Positions 9,417 to 19,044 of a stretch of DNA of 33,691 nucleotides are shown piece by piece (position 1 is the stretch's first letter; the number at the start of each line of letters is the position of its first letter). This DNA is from Nocardia higoensis NBRC 100133 (lineage in GTDB: Bacteria; Actinomycetota; Actinomycetes; Mycobacteriales; Mycobacteriaceae): contig NZ_BAGA01000090.1 in the NCBI RefSeq assembly GCF_000308595.1, forward strand, positions 1 through 33,691, in the 5' to 3' direction. The position numbers and the translations under genes were made by a program. The notes beneath the pieces are model-generated. The model was given only the letters and a program-made list of their open reading frames with translations. It did not search any database and was not told the origin of the DNA.

Positions 9417-10793
9417 TCAGCCCGATCGTCGGGCGAGCACGCTCGCACCGGTGTCGAGGGCGGATCGCAGGGCCGTCAGGATGTCTCGCGCGGGCACCAC
9501 CGGAGGACGCGTCGAGGCGGGCGATGCGGGTGTCGCCATCGGCGACTCGCGCCCGAGCAGTGTCGACAGATCCCGACCGGTGACCGAGAAGTCCAGGCCG
9601 TTCGGCGCGGTATATGTGCGCCTCGCGCGCTCGGTCCCGTGCTCGTCGAGAACGGTGATCTCGAGGTCCAGCATTCGGCGTTCGCCGCCCTCGTAGACCT
9701 CGGCGCGGCTGTGGCTCCAGGTGCGCAGCACGGCTTCCGGGGAGGACAGCCCGGCGAGTTCGGCGACGGGGTCGGTGGGCTCCACGTGCGCCTCGCCCGG
9801 GCCGAGCGGCGTGCTGAACACCGCGCGGACTCGTGCGCCGGAGTCCGCGGATCCGAGGCCGATCCGGCAGCGGATGCGTTGGCGTGAGCGATTGGTGAGT
9901 TCGAGTGCGGTGTCGGTGAGCCGCACGTGGATCACGTCGGAGGCGCGCACAGGCGGGAGGGCATCGGCGGGTGCGCGGGATGTGGTGTTCGAGGGGGTGG
10001 CCGGATCGTTTCCGGACCGTGTCGCGGCACCATCGTCCGGCGCGGCGGGTGTCTCGTCCGCCGGACCGCTCAGTTCGACCCCCAGCGCGAGTTCCACCAT
10101 CGAGGAGACCTGTCGAGCCAGGTCGGCTCCGTACCGCGCGTGGACCGCATCGAAGACGAGCACGATATCCGCGTCGGGATGGTCCGCGACCAGGGTCGCC
10201 GCCTCCGCGGTCCCGGGCGGCACCGGGGCGACGATCAGCGACGGCCGCGACGTGAGTCGGTGCAGCGAACGCTCCGGGCGGGGATTCGCGATCTCCCGCC
10301 AGTCCGGTACGGCGGTGCGGGCCGCCGCCCGCGCGGGAAGTCCGTTGTGCAGCGCCGAGCTTGCCGCACCGCGTGCGTTGATGTGCTCGACCCGGCGACC
10401 GGCGTGGGCGGCGAGCGCGGCGCCGAGGTGGACTTCGTACGACGACACCGATCCCGCGGGCGAGAGCACGGCGACGGGTCCGGGCATCGGGGTCTCGACG
10501 GCGGGCAGCAACACCACCGCGAGGGCGCGGGAGGTCACGGTTGCGGCCGCGCTCGCGGTGGCCTCGGCGAGGATCGCCGGGCCCGCATGCCGCCACGGGT
10601 CCGGGTCGTCCCGCAGCCCCGCCACGGTGATCAGAGAGCCGTTCGGCGCGGTCGACAGCAATGCCGCGGCCGGCGAGTTCGCGGCCGCGGGTCCGGTATC
10701 GCCGTGCACCGGCAGGAGGCCGTAGTCGCGGAGACGACGGGAATCGGACGCGCCGAGACGCAATGGAGGCACCACGACAGCGGTGTGTCTCAT
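9417..10793 (-). CDS. Hypothetical protein, 458 aa
   Basis: I do not recognise a family. The N-terminal half (residues 1-240) is Ala-rich with alternating beta and alpha stretches (GSLITVAGLRDD, RALAVVLLPAVE, DADIVLVFDAVHARYG). It has no clear catalytic motif and no hydrophobic segment long enough to be membrane-spanning. A low-complexity Pro/Ala/Ser/Thr linker lies at about 240-285. The C-terminal part (about 290-430) looks like beta-rich domains (VRASDVIHVRLTDTALELTN, RRMLDLEITVLDEHG). A short basic tail ends in LARRSG. The ATG at 10793 is the only plausible start. It runs leftward upstream of oxdC on the same strand, but the 150-aa rightward gene lies between, so they are not one operon. 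The 73 bp to the corA-like gene hold no clear terminator. Confidence 0.7.
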   Translation of the reverse strand: MRHTAVVVPPLRLGASDSRRLRDYGLLPVHGDTGPAAANSPAAALLSTAPNGSLITVAGLRDDPDPWRHAGPAILAEATASAAATVTSRALAVVLLPAVETPMPGPVAVLSPAGSVSSYEVHLGAALAAHAGRRVEHINARGAASSALHNGLPARAAARTAVPDWREIANPRPERSLHRLTSRPSLIVAPVPPGTAEAATLVADHPDADIVLVFDAVHARYGADLARQVSSMVELALGVELSGPADETPAAPDDGAATRSGNDPATPSNTTSRAPADALPPVRASDVIHVRLTDTALELTNRSRQRIRCRIGLGSADSGARVRAVFSTPLGPGEAHVEPTDPVAELAGLSSPEAVLRTWSHSRAEVYEGGERRMLDLEITVLDEHGTERARRTYTAPNGLDFSVTGRDLSTLLGRESPMATPASPASTRPPVVPARDILTALRSALDTGASVLARRSG

Positions 10794-10866
10794 GCTGTCA
10801 GGCTATCGGCCGACCGGCGTGCCGGCAGCAGCCGAACCAACGGAACCGGCCCGACCGGAAGCGTGG

Positions 10867-11823
10867 TCAGTTCCGGCCGAGGTTGCGGAGCGGGAGGGCG
10901 GCGGCGAGGGCGGTCACCGCGACGAAAGCGAGCAGGGCCGGGATGGGGTCGAGGTCGGGCAGCCAGGTGAAGTCGGCGGCGTAGACGGCGGCGAGCATGG
11001 TGGGTGGCGCGAACACCGCGACCACGATGGTCAGCAGGCGGAGCACGGCGCTGTGGCGCGCACCGAGGCAGGTGGTGGCGGACTGGGCGAGGAAGCGCAG
11101 TGCGTCGTGGTCGCGTTCGGCGCGGCGGGCGACCCGGTCGATATCGGCGATCAGGTCACCGACTCGCTCGCCGAGTTCGCCGGTAGCGGCGGCCGGGGGG
11201 TGTTCGAGGCGGCGGGCGGCGGCGGCCAGGCAGGACTGGGTCTCGCGGACTCGTGAGACGATGCGCTCTATCTCGCCGAGCCGGTGGATCGCCGTGCGCG
11301 CGGCGGCGGCTCCCATGCCGTGACCTTCCTCGAGAGCAGAGCGGGCGATCACGTCGCGCTGTTCGTCCAGCTGCCGGGCGGTGTGCTCGAGCACCCGTTC
11401 GGAGGCGACGTTCAGCGCGCCGAGCAAGGCGAAGGCGACGCCGTGGGACGAGGCGGTGAGGGTGGCGTCGCGGCGCATGGCCGAGATCGCGGTCTCGAAG
11501 GGGACGAAGGGCTCGGCGGGTTGCAGGGTGATCAGGAATTCCGCGCCGAGCGCGAGGACGATGGTCTCGTGTTCGATCGTTTCGCCGCGGCGGAAGTTCA
11601 CCGGGATGGGGAGGTAGGTGTAGTCGCCCGGGGTCGGCAGGCCGGCGTTGCCCTCACGCCAGGGGGCGAAGTCCACACCGAGGCGTTCGCGCAGGACGGT
11701 GGCGATATCATCATCGCTCGCATGCAGTGGAATCCAGTGCATGCCAAGGGTTTCGGTATCGAATCGGTCGACCGGCGCCGACGGGGCGGCGGACGGACAG
11801 GTGGCCAGGGACGGCGCGGGCAT
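10867..11823 (-). CDS. CorA-type membrane protein lacking the GMN motif
   Basis: 318 aa with the CorA plan: a soluble N-terminal alpha/beta domain (1-130), long charged helices with coiled-coil character (about 130-255), then two C-terminal membrane segments (about 257-281 and 293-312). CorA and MRS2 magnesium channels carry GMN after the first membrane helix, usually as YGMN. Here the aligned place reads YAADF, followed by a Leu-Pro-Asp loop (TWLPDLDP) like the MPEL loop. GMN is needed for Mg selectivity in studied members, so the ion or even transport function is uncertain. I chose the ATG at 11823 over the open frame to 11943: it gives a usual family length and has a GGGGTGAG site about 6 bases upstream, while the first 40 residues of the longer frame look non-coding. 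Confidence 0.75.
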   Translation of the reverse strand: MPAPSLATCPSAAPSAPVDRFDTETLGMHWIPLHASDDDIATVLRERLGVDFAPWREGNAGLPTPGDYTYLPIPVNFRRGETIEHETIVLALGAEFLITLQPAEPFVPFETAISAMRRDATLTASSHGVAFALLGALNVASERVLEHTARQLDEQRDVIARSALEEGHGMGAAAARTAIHRLGEIERIVSRVRETQSCLAAAARRLEHPPAAATGELGERVGDLIADIDRVARRAERDHDALRFLAQSATTCLGARHSAVLRLLTIVVAVFAPPTMLAAVYAADFTWLPDLDPIPALLAFVAVTALAAALPLRNLGRN

Positions 11824-12003
11824 CAGCTGCTCACCCCACTTCGGATTGTCGGAGGACGGCGCGCGACATCGCGCCGCCGTCCATTGAAGCGGCGTGGCCG
11901 AGCTCGAGTCAATCCGGGACGAGAGTGTTCGACGGCCGTTCACCCATTGTCTCGATGGCGTCGAATGCCGATGGCGGACAATGGAAGTAAGAGGTATGCC
12001 CGG

Positions 12004-12336
12004 CTACCGGGCGAGCGCGAACAGTTCCGCCGAGGTGGCGGCGTCGATCGCGGCGCCGTCGAGGAATTGCGATTCGGTCAGGCCGAGCCGTGTGGTGACC
12101 AGTTCCAGTGCCATGCGCAGGACTTCGCCCTCACTCGACGCGACCACCTGGGATTGTTCGAGCCGGGTGCCGCGCTCGACCCGGACACGGCACCGCCAGC
12201 CGGCGCGCTGGGGGAACTGCACCGGGTGCCCGATGCCGACCCACACCGTGTCGCCCTGGTCCTGGAACTGCTTGGTCGCCAGCGAACCCGCATCCGCCGG
12301 CCGCGGGGCACCACCGAAGATCGACAGGTCCGACAT
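12004..12336 (-). CDS. Hypothetical protein, 110 aa
   Basis: A small soluble protein that I do not recognise. It begins MSDLSIFGGAPRP. A central part looks like a beta sheet (DTVWVGIGHPVQFPQ, WRCRVRVERG), and the C-terminal half is helical (EVLRMALELVTTRLGL, AATSAELFALA). There is no membrane segment and no metal motif. The ATG at 12336 has GGGGAG six bases upstream; a GTG codon directly before it could also be used. A candidate promoter (TTGCTA, 17 bp, TACGGT) lies 57 bp upstream. It is 180 bp upstream of the CorA-like gene on the same strand, so co-transcription is possible but not shown. Confidence 0.65.
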   Translation of the reverse strand: MSDLSIFGGAPRPADAGSLATKQFQDQGDTVWVGIGHPVQFPQRAGWRCRVRVERGTRLEQSQVVASSEGEVLRMALELVTTRLGLTESQFLDGAAIDAATSAELFALAR

Positions 12337-12392
12337 CACGCTCTCCCCTGGAATTCGGGTACCGATGGCTCATTCGCCGGTTGATCACGGTC

Positions 12393-12421
12393 ACCGTAAC
12401 CCGAAGCCCAGGGGTTAGCAA
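12393..12421 (-). promoter_or_regulatory. Candidate sigma-70 promoter for the 110-aa gene
   Basis: On the minus strand, TTGCTA (12416-12421) and TACGGT (12393-12398) are separated by exactly 17 bp. The start codon at 12336 is 57 bases beyond the -10. An 11-base palindrome ACGGT-C-ACCGT (12387-12397 on plus) overlaps the -10 and could be an operator. Confidence 0.35.
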
Positions 12422-12469
12422 CTGTTCAGCAAACTTTTCGATGTGGGGTCGATCACCGGGACCCGCAGG

Positions 12470-13828
12470 TCACTGCCGACCGTGATCCTCCGGCGGCAGG
12501 CCGTACCCCTGCGGCGGACGATCTTCCGGCGAAAAGCCTTGCGGCGGAGGGGCATAGCCCTGAGCCGGTCCGGCATGGGGCGGTTGCTGGTGCGGTTGTG
12601 CGTGCTGCTCCGGCGGCGTCACCAGCCCTTGACCGGGCTGCCACTGCTGCTGTTCGAGCTGCGGCGGGGCAGACTGCTGCTCGCGAGCCGGGGCGGGCGG
12701 GCGGGCCGCCGGGGAGCGCGGGGGCACGGTCGGATCCTCGACCGGCTTGCGCGCGTCCGCCTCCGCGGCCCGCACCGCGCGCTCGACGGTGGGATCGGTG
12801 GACAGGTCGAACCAGTCGGCCACATCGGAGTCGTCTTCCACCTTCGGCGCCGCGACATCCTCGACGGCGGGCTCGTAGCGGAACACACCGTCCTCGCCCT
12901 TGGTGCCGAAATTGCGGGCGAAGCCCTCCAGCGCCTTGCCGAAATCGCTGGGCACCATCCACACCTTGTTCGCATCCCCGCGCGCGACCATCGGCAGGGT
13001 CTGCATGTACTGGTAGGCCAGCAGCTCCGGGGTGGGCTTGCCCGCCTTGATCGCGGCGAAGACCTTCTCGATGGCTTTGGCCTGGCCCTGAGCCTGCAGG
13101 AAGGCCGCGGCGCGCTCGCCCTGGGCACGCAGGATGCGGCTCTGGCGCTCACCCTCGGCGGACAGGATCGCCGACTGCTTGGCGCCCTCGGCCGCGAGGA
13201 TCTGGGCTTGCTTGGCACCCTCGGCGGTCTTGATCTGCGATTCGCGGGTGCCCTCGGCGGTGAGGATCATCGCGCGCTTCTCGCGGTCGGCCTTCATCTG
13301 CTTTTCCATCGACTCCTGGATCGACGGGGGCGGATCGATGGCCTTGAGCTCGACCCGGGCGACGCGCAGACCCCAGCGGCCGGTGGCCTCGTCGAGCACG
13401 CCGCGCAACTGGCTGTTGATCTGGTCCCGGGAGGTCAGCGTCTCCTCGAGGGTCATGCCGCCGACCACATTGCGCAGCGTGGTGACGGTGAGCTGTTCGA
13501 CGGCGGCGATGTAGTTGCTGATCTCGTAGACGGCCGCCTGCGGGTTGGTGACCTGGAAATACACCACCGAGTCGATCTGCAGGGTCAGGTTGTCCTGGGT
13601 GATGACCGGCTGCGGCGGGAACGACACCACACGCTCACGCAGGTCGACCTTGGCACGGATCCGGTCGGCGAAGGGAATCAGGAAAGTCAGCTGGCCGGAG
13701 ACGGTGCGCGAGTACCGGCCCAGGCGTTCGATCACCGCGGCCTCGGCCTGGGGGACGAGCGCGACCGATTTGAACAACACCACCGCGATCAAGACCACGA
13801 TGACGAGCGCGACTATCAGAAATTCCAT
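12470..13828 (-). CDS. SPFH/Band 7 (stomatin-prohibitin) membrane protein
   Basis: 452 aa. An N-terminal membrane anchor (about 4-20) is followed by the SPFH domain (about 22-190; VPQAEAAVIERLGRYSRTV and DPPPSIQESMEKQ are typical). Next is a helical stretch with repeated AEG-x4-5-Q/S-I/R units (AEGTRESQIKTAEGAKQAQI and on, about 195-260), which forms the flotillin-like coiled coil. The last 100 residues are a Pro/Gln-rich disordered tail (about 350-452), which appears longer than in the M. tuberculosis counterpart Rv1488 as I remember it. Members oligomerise in membrane microdomains and often pair with NfeD. Here the nfeD gene ends only three bases upstream, so the two form an operon. The ATG at 13828 directly starts the anchor. 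Confidence 0.92.
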   Translation of the reverse strand: MEFLIVALVIVVLIAVVLFKSVALVPQAEAAVIERLGRYSRTVSGQLTFLIPFADRIRAKVDLRERVVSFPPQPVITQDNLTLQIDSVVYFQVTNPQAAVYEISNYIAAVEQLTVTTLRNVVGGMTLEETLTSRDQINSQLRGVLDEATGRWGLRVARVELKAIDPPPSIQESMEKQMKADREKRAMILTAEGTRESQIKTAEGAKQAQILAAEGAKQSAILSAEGERQSRILRAQGERAAAFLQAQGQAKAIEKVFAAIKAGKPTPELLAYQYMQTLPMVARGDANKVWMVPSDFGKALEGFARNFGTKGEDGVFRYEPAVEDVAAPKVEDDSDVADWFDLSTDPTVERAVRAAEADARKPVEDPTVPPRSPAARPPAPAREQQSAPPQLEQQQWQPGQGLVTPPEQHAQPHQQPPHAGPAQGYAPPPQGFSPEDRPPQGYGLPPEDHGRQ

Positions 13829-13831
13829 CTA

Positions 13832-14272
13832 CTACGGTCCCTTCCATACGACGGCCGTGGCGCCGTCGATAGCCATCACGGACACGGTCGCCCCCGGTTC
13901 GAAGACGTCCCCCACATTCATCGCGCGCGCGGTCCAGACCTCGCCGCCCAGCTTCACCAGGCCCGCGGAGTCCGAGACCTGCTCGAGCACCGTCGCGGTC
14001 TTGCCCGGCAGCGCGTGCACATTGGTCAGGGTCGGCGGTTCGCTGCCGAACTTCCTGCGCAACGTCGGCCGCACCCCGGCGAACAGCACGAGCGTGATCA
14101 CACCGAAGACCAGCGCGTCGACCACCACCGGAAAGTCGGTGGCCGCGCTGAATCCCGCGGTGCCCAGCGCCGCTACGCCGAGCATCAGCAGAGAGAGTTC
14201 CCCGACCAGCACTTCCGCGGCGGCGAGCAGCAAGCCCGCCACCAGCCAAGCAATCGCTGCCACGAAACCCAC
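13832..14272 (-). CDS. NfeD family membrane protein
   Basis: 146 aa of the short NfeD class: three hydrophobic segments (about 5-24, 26-44 and 48-65), then a C-terminal OB-fold domain (about 80-144) with LPGKTATVLEQVSDSAGLVKLGGEVWTARA, split here over two strands. The G-x-V/W-x-A pattern is characteristic. It lacks the N-terminal protease domain of long NfeD proteins. Such proteins act with SPFH partners, and the SPFH gene follows after three bases. The start is GTG 14272; a second GTG nine bases on is possible. It corresponds by position to Rv1487. Confidence 0.88.
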   Translation of the reverse strand: MGFVAAIAWLVAGLLLAAAEVLVGELSLLMLGVAALGTAGFSAATDFPVVVDALVFGVITLVLFAGVRPTLRRKFGSEPPTLTNVHALPGKTATVLEQVSDSAGLVKLGGEVWTARAMNVGDVFEPGATVSVMAIDGATAVVWKGP

Positions 14273-14375
14273 TCTAGCCCGCGGCCACCGATCGCGGGCC
14301 CGACCGAATCGTCCGGTTCCGCGCCCACCGCGTCGCAGCGCCGAAAGCGGGTTCGGGGCGGGTAGTTTCGACCGG

Positions 14376-15221
14376 GTGAGTACGCGGGACAGCCAACGCT
14401 ACGGCGGCGACATCTTCGCCGGGCACGCCAGGACGAAGAAGCGGGAGATTCCGGTCGTACAGGCCGAGCGCGATCTGGTCGTCGAGGACGCGGCGAGCGG
14501 ATTCTGTGGCGCTGTCGTCGGATTCGATCGCAGCTACGACGGGGAGTTCGTGAAACTCGAGGACGGGCGCGGTGCGGTGCGGCTGTTCGCCATGCGGGAG
14601 GCGGCCTTCCTCATCGACGGACGGCCGGTCACCCTGGTGCGGCCGAAACCGGCCGGGCCTGCCGGGCCCACCCGTTCGGCCTCGGGCTCGACCCGGGTCG
14701 AGGGGCTGCGCGCCCAGGTCGCCAAGGCCAGCCGCATCTGGGTGGAGGGCGTGCACGACGCCGCGCTGGTGGAGCGGGTATGGGGCCACGATCTGCGGGT
14801 CGAGGGCGTGGTCGTCGAGCATCTCGAGGGCCTGGACAACCTGGCCGAGCGGCTCGTGGAGTTCTCCCCCGGGCCGGGCAGGCGGGTCGGTGTGCTGGTG
14901 GATCACCTGGTCACCGGGTCCAAGGAGACCCATCTGACGACGGGGCTCGGCCCGCACGTGCTGGTCACCGGTCACCCCTATATCGACGTGTGGCAGGCCG
15001 TGCGGCCCGCCGCGCTGGGGATCGAGGCCTGGCCGCGGGTGCCGCGCGGGGAGGATTGGAAGACCGGCGTGTGCCGCAGGCTGGGGTGGGGCACGCCGCA
15101 AGACGGGTGGCGGCGGGTCTACTCCTCGGTCGGCTCGTTCCGCGACCTGGAATCGCCGCTCATCGGCGCGGTGGAACGGCTCATCGATTTCGTGACCGAG
15201 CCGACGGACACCACGCAGTAG
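14376..15221 (+). CDS. DUF3097 family protein
   Basis: 281 aa, an actinobacterial conserved protein of unknown function that I recognise as DUF3097. The N-terminal part (1-85) looks like a small beta barrel (YGGDIFAGH, DLVVEDAASGFCGAVVGFD, LEDGRGAVRLF, FLIDGRPVTLVRP). The rest holds a TOPRIM-like arrangement: IWVEGVHDAALVERVWG (about 126-142, conserved Glu), GVVVEHLEGLDNL and RVGVLVDHLVTGSKE (about 170-185, conserved Asp). It ends in the family block GHPYIDVWQAVRP, WPRVPRGEDWKTGVC. A TOPRIM fold would suggest a nucleic-acid role, but this is inference. Start GTG 14376 is divergent from nfeD with 103 bp between. It sits where Rv1486c lies in the M. tuberculosis order as I recall it. Confidence 0.85.
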   Translation: MSTRDSQRYGGDIFAGHARTKKREIPVVQAERDLVVEDAASGFCGAVVGFDRSYDGEFVKLEDGRGAVRLFAMREAAFLIDGRPVTLVRPKPAGPAGPTRSASGSTRVEGLRAQVAKASRIWVEGVHDAALVERVWGHDLRVEGVVVEHLEGLDNLAERLVEFSPGPGRRVGVLVDHLVTGSKETHLTTGLGPHVLVTGHPYIDVWQAVRPAALGIEAWPRVPRGEDWKTGVCRRLGWGTPQDGWRRVYSSVGSFRDLESPLIGAVERLIDFVTEPTDTTQ

Positions 15222-15263
15222 CCACACTCCGCCGGTGCGAGAGCGCCGACGGCTTTATGCTCG

Positions 15264-16079
15264 ATGATTATGTGCTCTCCAAGTGCCACGCTGACGGTGT
15301 GGGCCGGCTCCTGGCTGGCCGGGAACAGTGCGCCCGACGACGTACTCGGGGCGTTGCACGCCTGGGCCCCCAGACACACCATCGCCGCCGGTGACCCGCT
15401 GACCGGCGGGCGCTCCGACCTGCCCTGGTCCTATCGCGGCGAGCCCACCGGCAGCGCGGTGATGCCGTTGCTCAAGGTGATTCGTGAGGCGATGGCGAGT
15501 GAGGGGGCTCAGGTGCGCCTGGTGCTTCCGGTGCCCGGTGATGTGCGCGGGCTGCCCATCGGCACGGTGTTCGCCGCCGATGCGCTGGAGGCGGGCGAAG
15601 GCATTCTGGCGGGCACGCCCGGCACCGAGGGCACCGGGCTCATCCCCGTGTGGGTCGACGACGACACCCTGCAGTGGACGGTCTACAGCGTGCCCGTCCC
15701 CGCCGCGCCCGGGTCGGATCTGTCGCTCGGCGAGGCCGAATACACCATGCGCGAGGCGGTTCGCGACGCCGCCGACGCACTGATGAAGCTGCACACCACC
15801 AGCGCCGGGCTCTCCGACGCCGATCCGCGCGAGCTGATCGAGGCCGAGCTGGCCGACTACGCACGCCACGACTATCCGGATTCGATTCCCTTGCGCGCCA
15901 AGCGGATTCTGGATACCGCCGATCATGTGGCGGCCATTCTCACGGTCGCCCAGCGCGAGCCGGCGGCCTCCCCCACCTCGGCGACCGCCATGAACGAGCA
16001 CGAGAATCTGCTGCGGCCGCTGTGGGACGCGATTCGCGCCGCGCGGCTGATCGCGGTGCACGCCTCCGCCCGTAGCTGA
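15264..16079 (+). CDS. Hypothetical protein, 271 aa
   Basis: I do not recognise a named family. It is a soluble protein of mixed alpha/beta sequence with no signal peptide or membrane helix (PLLKVIREAMASEGAQVRLV, LPVPGDVRGLPIGTVFAADAL, IPVWVDDDTLQWTVYSV). A long helical C-terminal half (about 155-270) contains EAEYTMREAVRDAADALMKL and ends in a helical bundle (ENLLRPLWDAIRAARLIAVHA). Starts at ATG 15264 and ATG 15270 are both possible, with no clear ribosome site. It follows the DUF3097 gene by 42 bp in the same direction, so they may be co-transcribed, and it converges on hemH. Codon use is normal for the window, so it is probably a real, vertically inherited gene. Confidence 0.7.
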   Translation: MIMCSPSATLTVWAGSWLAGNSAPDDVLGALHAWAPRHTIAAGDPLTGGRSDLPWSYRGEPTGSAVMPLLKVIREAMASEGAQVRLVLPVPGDVRGLPIGTVFAADALEAGEGILAGTPGTEGTGLIPVWVDDDTLQWTVYSVPVPAAPGSDLSLGEAEYTMREAVRDAADALMKLHTTSAGLSDADPRELIEAELADYARHDYPDSIPLRAKRILDTADHVAAILTVAQREPAASPTSATAMNEHENLLRPLWDAIRAARLIAVHASARS

Positions 16080-16113
16080 GTACGGCACCTACCCCCGCGT
16101 CCGGCGGTCCGCA

Positions 16114-16162
16114 CCCGCCGGGCTGTCCGCGACCGCGCGGCGCGTTCCGGTGGGCCGGCGGG
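16114..16162. terminator. Possible bidirectional terminator between convergent genes
   Basis: CCCGCCGG (16114-16121) can pair with CCGGCGGG (16155-16162) across a GC-rich loop in the 167 bp between the converging 271-aa gene and hemH. The loop is long and there is no T run, so this is weak. Confidence 0.3.
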
Positions 16163-16246
16163 GGTTCGAGCTGCGCGACGGGACCGGTATCCGACGCCGC
16201 GATCGGGCCGACGACGAACTCGGCCACGACCGGGCAGGTCGCTGGA

Positions 16247-17320
16247 TCAGCGGCCCGCCGGGGTCGGGCGGCGTTGCGGCGCACAGCATTTCACGGCGCA
16301 GGGCGCGCCGTCGTCGGTGTTGCCGTAGCCGGGGACATCGCCGAGCCTGCGCGGGGCGAGGCCGTCGAGTTGCTCGCGGATCAGTTCCACGACCAGTCGG
16401 GCGAAGCGCGGGTCGGTGCCGGGGGTGGCGGCACGGGCGAAGGCCATGCCCAGTTCGGCGGCCTTGTCCTTGGCTTCGTTGTCGAGGTCCCAGATCACCT
16501 CGAGGTGGTCGGAGACGAAGCCGACCGGGCACACCACGACGGAGTCCACGCCCTTGGCGGACAGGTTCTCGAGGTGGTCGACGATGTCGGGTTCGAGCCA
16601 GGGCACCTGCGGCGGGCCGGAACGGGACTGCCAGACCAGGTCGTGGTCGGCGAAACCGGCTGCGGCGGCGGACAATCGGGCGGCCTCGGCGACCTGGCGG
16701 GTGTAGAGGCCGCCGCCGTCGGCGGGCGGTCCCGCGGCGGCGTCGGCGCTCGTGGGCACCGAGTGGGCGGTGAAAACGAGCCTGGCGCGGTCGCGGCGGT
16801 CGGCGGGCAGTTCGTCGAGCGCGGCGCGGATCGCGTCGCCGAAGGATTCGATCAGCAGCGGGTGGTCGAAGTACTGGCGCAGCTTGCGCAGGTGGGGCGC
16901 GCCTTCGCCAACCGCGGCCCTGGCGCGGGCGATGTCCTCGTGGTACTGCAGGCAGCCGGAGTAGCCGCCCCAGGCCGAGGTCGGGAAGACCAGCGCCGAG
17001 CGCACCCCGTCCTCGGCCATCCCGGCGACGGTGTCCTCCACCATCGGGTGCCAGTTGCGGTTGCCGAAGTAGACCGGCAGGTCGATGCCCGCAGCGGCGA
17101 GTTCGCGCTCGACCGCGGCGATGATGTCGCGGTTGAGCGCGTTGATCGGGGAGACCCCGCCGAAGTGCAGGTAGTGCTGCGCGACCTCTTCGAGGCGTTC
17201 ACGCGGCACCCCGCGACCCCGGGTGACGTTCTCCAGGAACGGCATCACGTCCTCGGGGCGTTCGGGGCCGCCGAAGGACAGCAGTACCAGTGCGTCGAAC
17301 GGACGAGCATCGGCGGCCAC
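16247..17320 (-). CDS. hemH: Ferrochelatase (coproporphyrin type)
   Basis: 357 aa. It inserts Fe2+ into a porphyrin. In Actinobacteria the substrate is coproporphyrin III (CpfC), before the last decarboxylations to haem. The family core is [10 protein letters not shown] near the start, then FGNRNWHPM and [12 protein letters not shown]. The catalytic His is H186 in FTAHSVP and the Glu is E274 in SDHLEV. A C-terminal cluster CAVKCC (341-346), with an internal Cys at 123, fits the [2Fe-2S] type found in mycobacterial enzymes. The start is GTG 17320 with GAGGAGAGG upstream; the longer open frame to 17800 runs through the antiframe of inhA. It follows inhA by 20 bp, giving an operon fabG1-inhA-hemH as in M. 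tuberculosis. Confidence 0.95.
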   Translation of the reverse strand: MAADARPFDALVLLSFGGPERPEDVMPFLENVTRGRGVPRERLEEVAQHYLHFGGVSPINALNRDIIAAVERELAAAGIDLPVYFGNRNWHPMVEDTVAGMAEDGVRSALVFPTSAWGGYSGCLQYHEDIARARAAVGEGAPHLRKLRQYFDHPLLIESFGDAIRAALDELPADRRDRARLVFTAHSVPTSADAAAGPPADGGGLYTRQVAEAARLSAAAAGFADHDLVWQSRSGPPQVPWLEPDIVDHLENLSAKGVDSVVVCPVGFVSDHLEVIWDLDNEAKDKAAELGMAFARAATPGTDPRFARLVVELIREQLDGLAPRRLGDVPGYGNTDDGAPCAVKCCAPQRRPTPAGR

Positions 17321-17340
17321 GATCGGTCCTCTCCTCGAAA

Positions 17341-18177
17341 TCAGTTGCTCGCGAAGCCTTCCGGGAACCAGGTGTTGTGGCTGGCGCCGCCGTCGACGTA
17401 GACGATCGAGCCGGTGGTGGCCGGCAGCCAGTCCGACAGCAGGGCGACGATGGACTTGCCGACCGCGGTCGCGTCGTCGACGTCCCAGCCGATCGGCGAG
17501 GCGCCGTCCCAGTACAGGTTGAGCTGGTTGAGCTTGGCGGCGTCGTCGGTGGCGGTGCCCGCGATGGCCTTGGCGGCGAGGGTCTTGATCGGGCCCGCGG
17601 CGACCAGGTTGGAGCGGATCTTCTTGGCCTCGCCGACCTCGCGGGCGACGTAGCGGTTGACCGACTCCAGCGCCGCCTTGGCCACGCCCATCCAGTTGTA
17701 GTACGGCATCGCGGTACGCGGATCGAAGTCCATGCCGACCAGCGAGCCGCGCTCGTTCATCACCGGCAGCACCGCGCGGGCCAGCGAGGCGTAGCTCCAC
17801 GCGGAGATCTCGAACGCCTTGGCCGCGTCGGGGCCGGGGCCGTCCAGGAACGGCTTGGCTTCCGGGCCCATCAGGGTGCGCGGGGCGAAGGCGATCGAGT
17901 GCAGCACGCCGTCGAGGCCCTCGGGGGCCAGCTCCCGGATCTTGTCGGCCAGGCCGGCCAGATCCTCTTCGTTGGTGACGTCGAGGCCGATCGCGGGCGG
18001 GACCTCCTGCGGCAGCCGCTTGGCGATGCGGTCGATGAGCCGCAGCCGCTCCGGGATACCGGTGATGAGCACCTTCGCACCCTGTTCCTGCGCGATCGCG
18101 GCCGCGCGGAACGCGATCGAGGCATCGGTGATGATGCCGGTGACGAGGATGGTCTTGCCTTCGAGCAGTCCGCCCAT
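17341..18177 (-). CDS. inhA: NADH-dependent enoyl-ACP reductase InhA
   Basis: 278 aa. It is the last reductive step of FAS-II, which extends acyl-ACP chains for mycolic acids, and the target of the isoniazid-NAD adduct in mycobacteria. The start [21 protein letters not shown] (spread over residues 3-23) has the SDR cofactor loop. S94 lies in LHSIAFAP, and the catalytic pair is Y160 and K167 in [15 protein letters not shown] and [13 protein letters not shown] are nearly as in M. tuberculosis InhA, and I21 and S94, sites of resistance changes there, are the wild-type residues. The C-terminus is longer ([12 protein letters not shown]) than the mycobacterial HTQLL end. The ATG at 18177 has AGGAAC upstream. 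It lies 72 bp after fabG1. Confidence 0.96.
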   Translation of the reverse strand: MGGLLEGKTILVTGIITDASIAFRAAAIAQEQGAKVLITGIPERLRLIDRIAKRLPQEVPPAIGLDVTNEEDLAGLADKIRELAPEGLDGVLHSIAFAPRTLMGPEAKPFLDGPGPDAAKAFEISAWSYASLARAVLPVMNERGSLVGMDFDPRTAMPYYNWMGVAKAALESVNRYVAREVGEAKKIRSNLVAAGPIKTLAAKAIAGTATDDAAKLNQLNLYWDGASPIGWDVDDATAVGKSIVALLSDWLPATTGSIVYVDGGASHNTWFPEGFASN

Positions 18178-18249
18178 GAGTTCCTGGTTCTCCCTGATAT
18201 CTAGAGTGCGCCTACACCGGAAAGTGCGTTGCCGCGGGCCAGCGGAATC

Positions 18250-19044
<795 letters not shown>

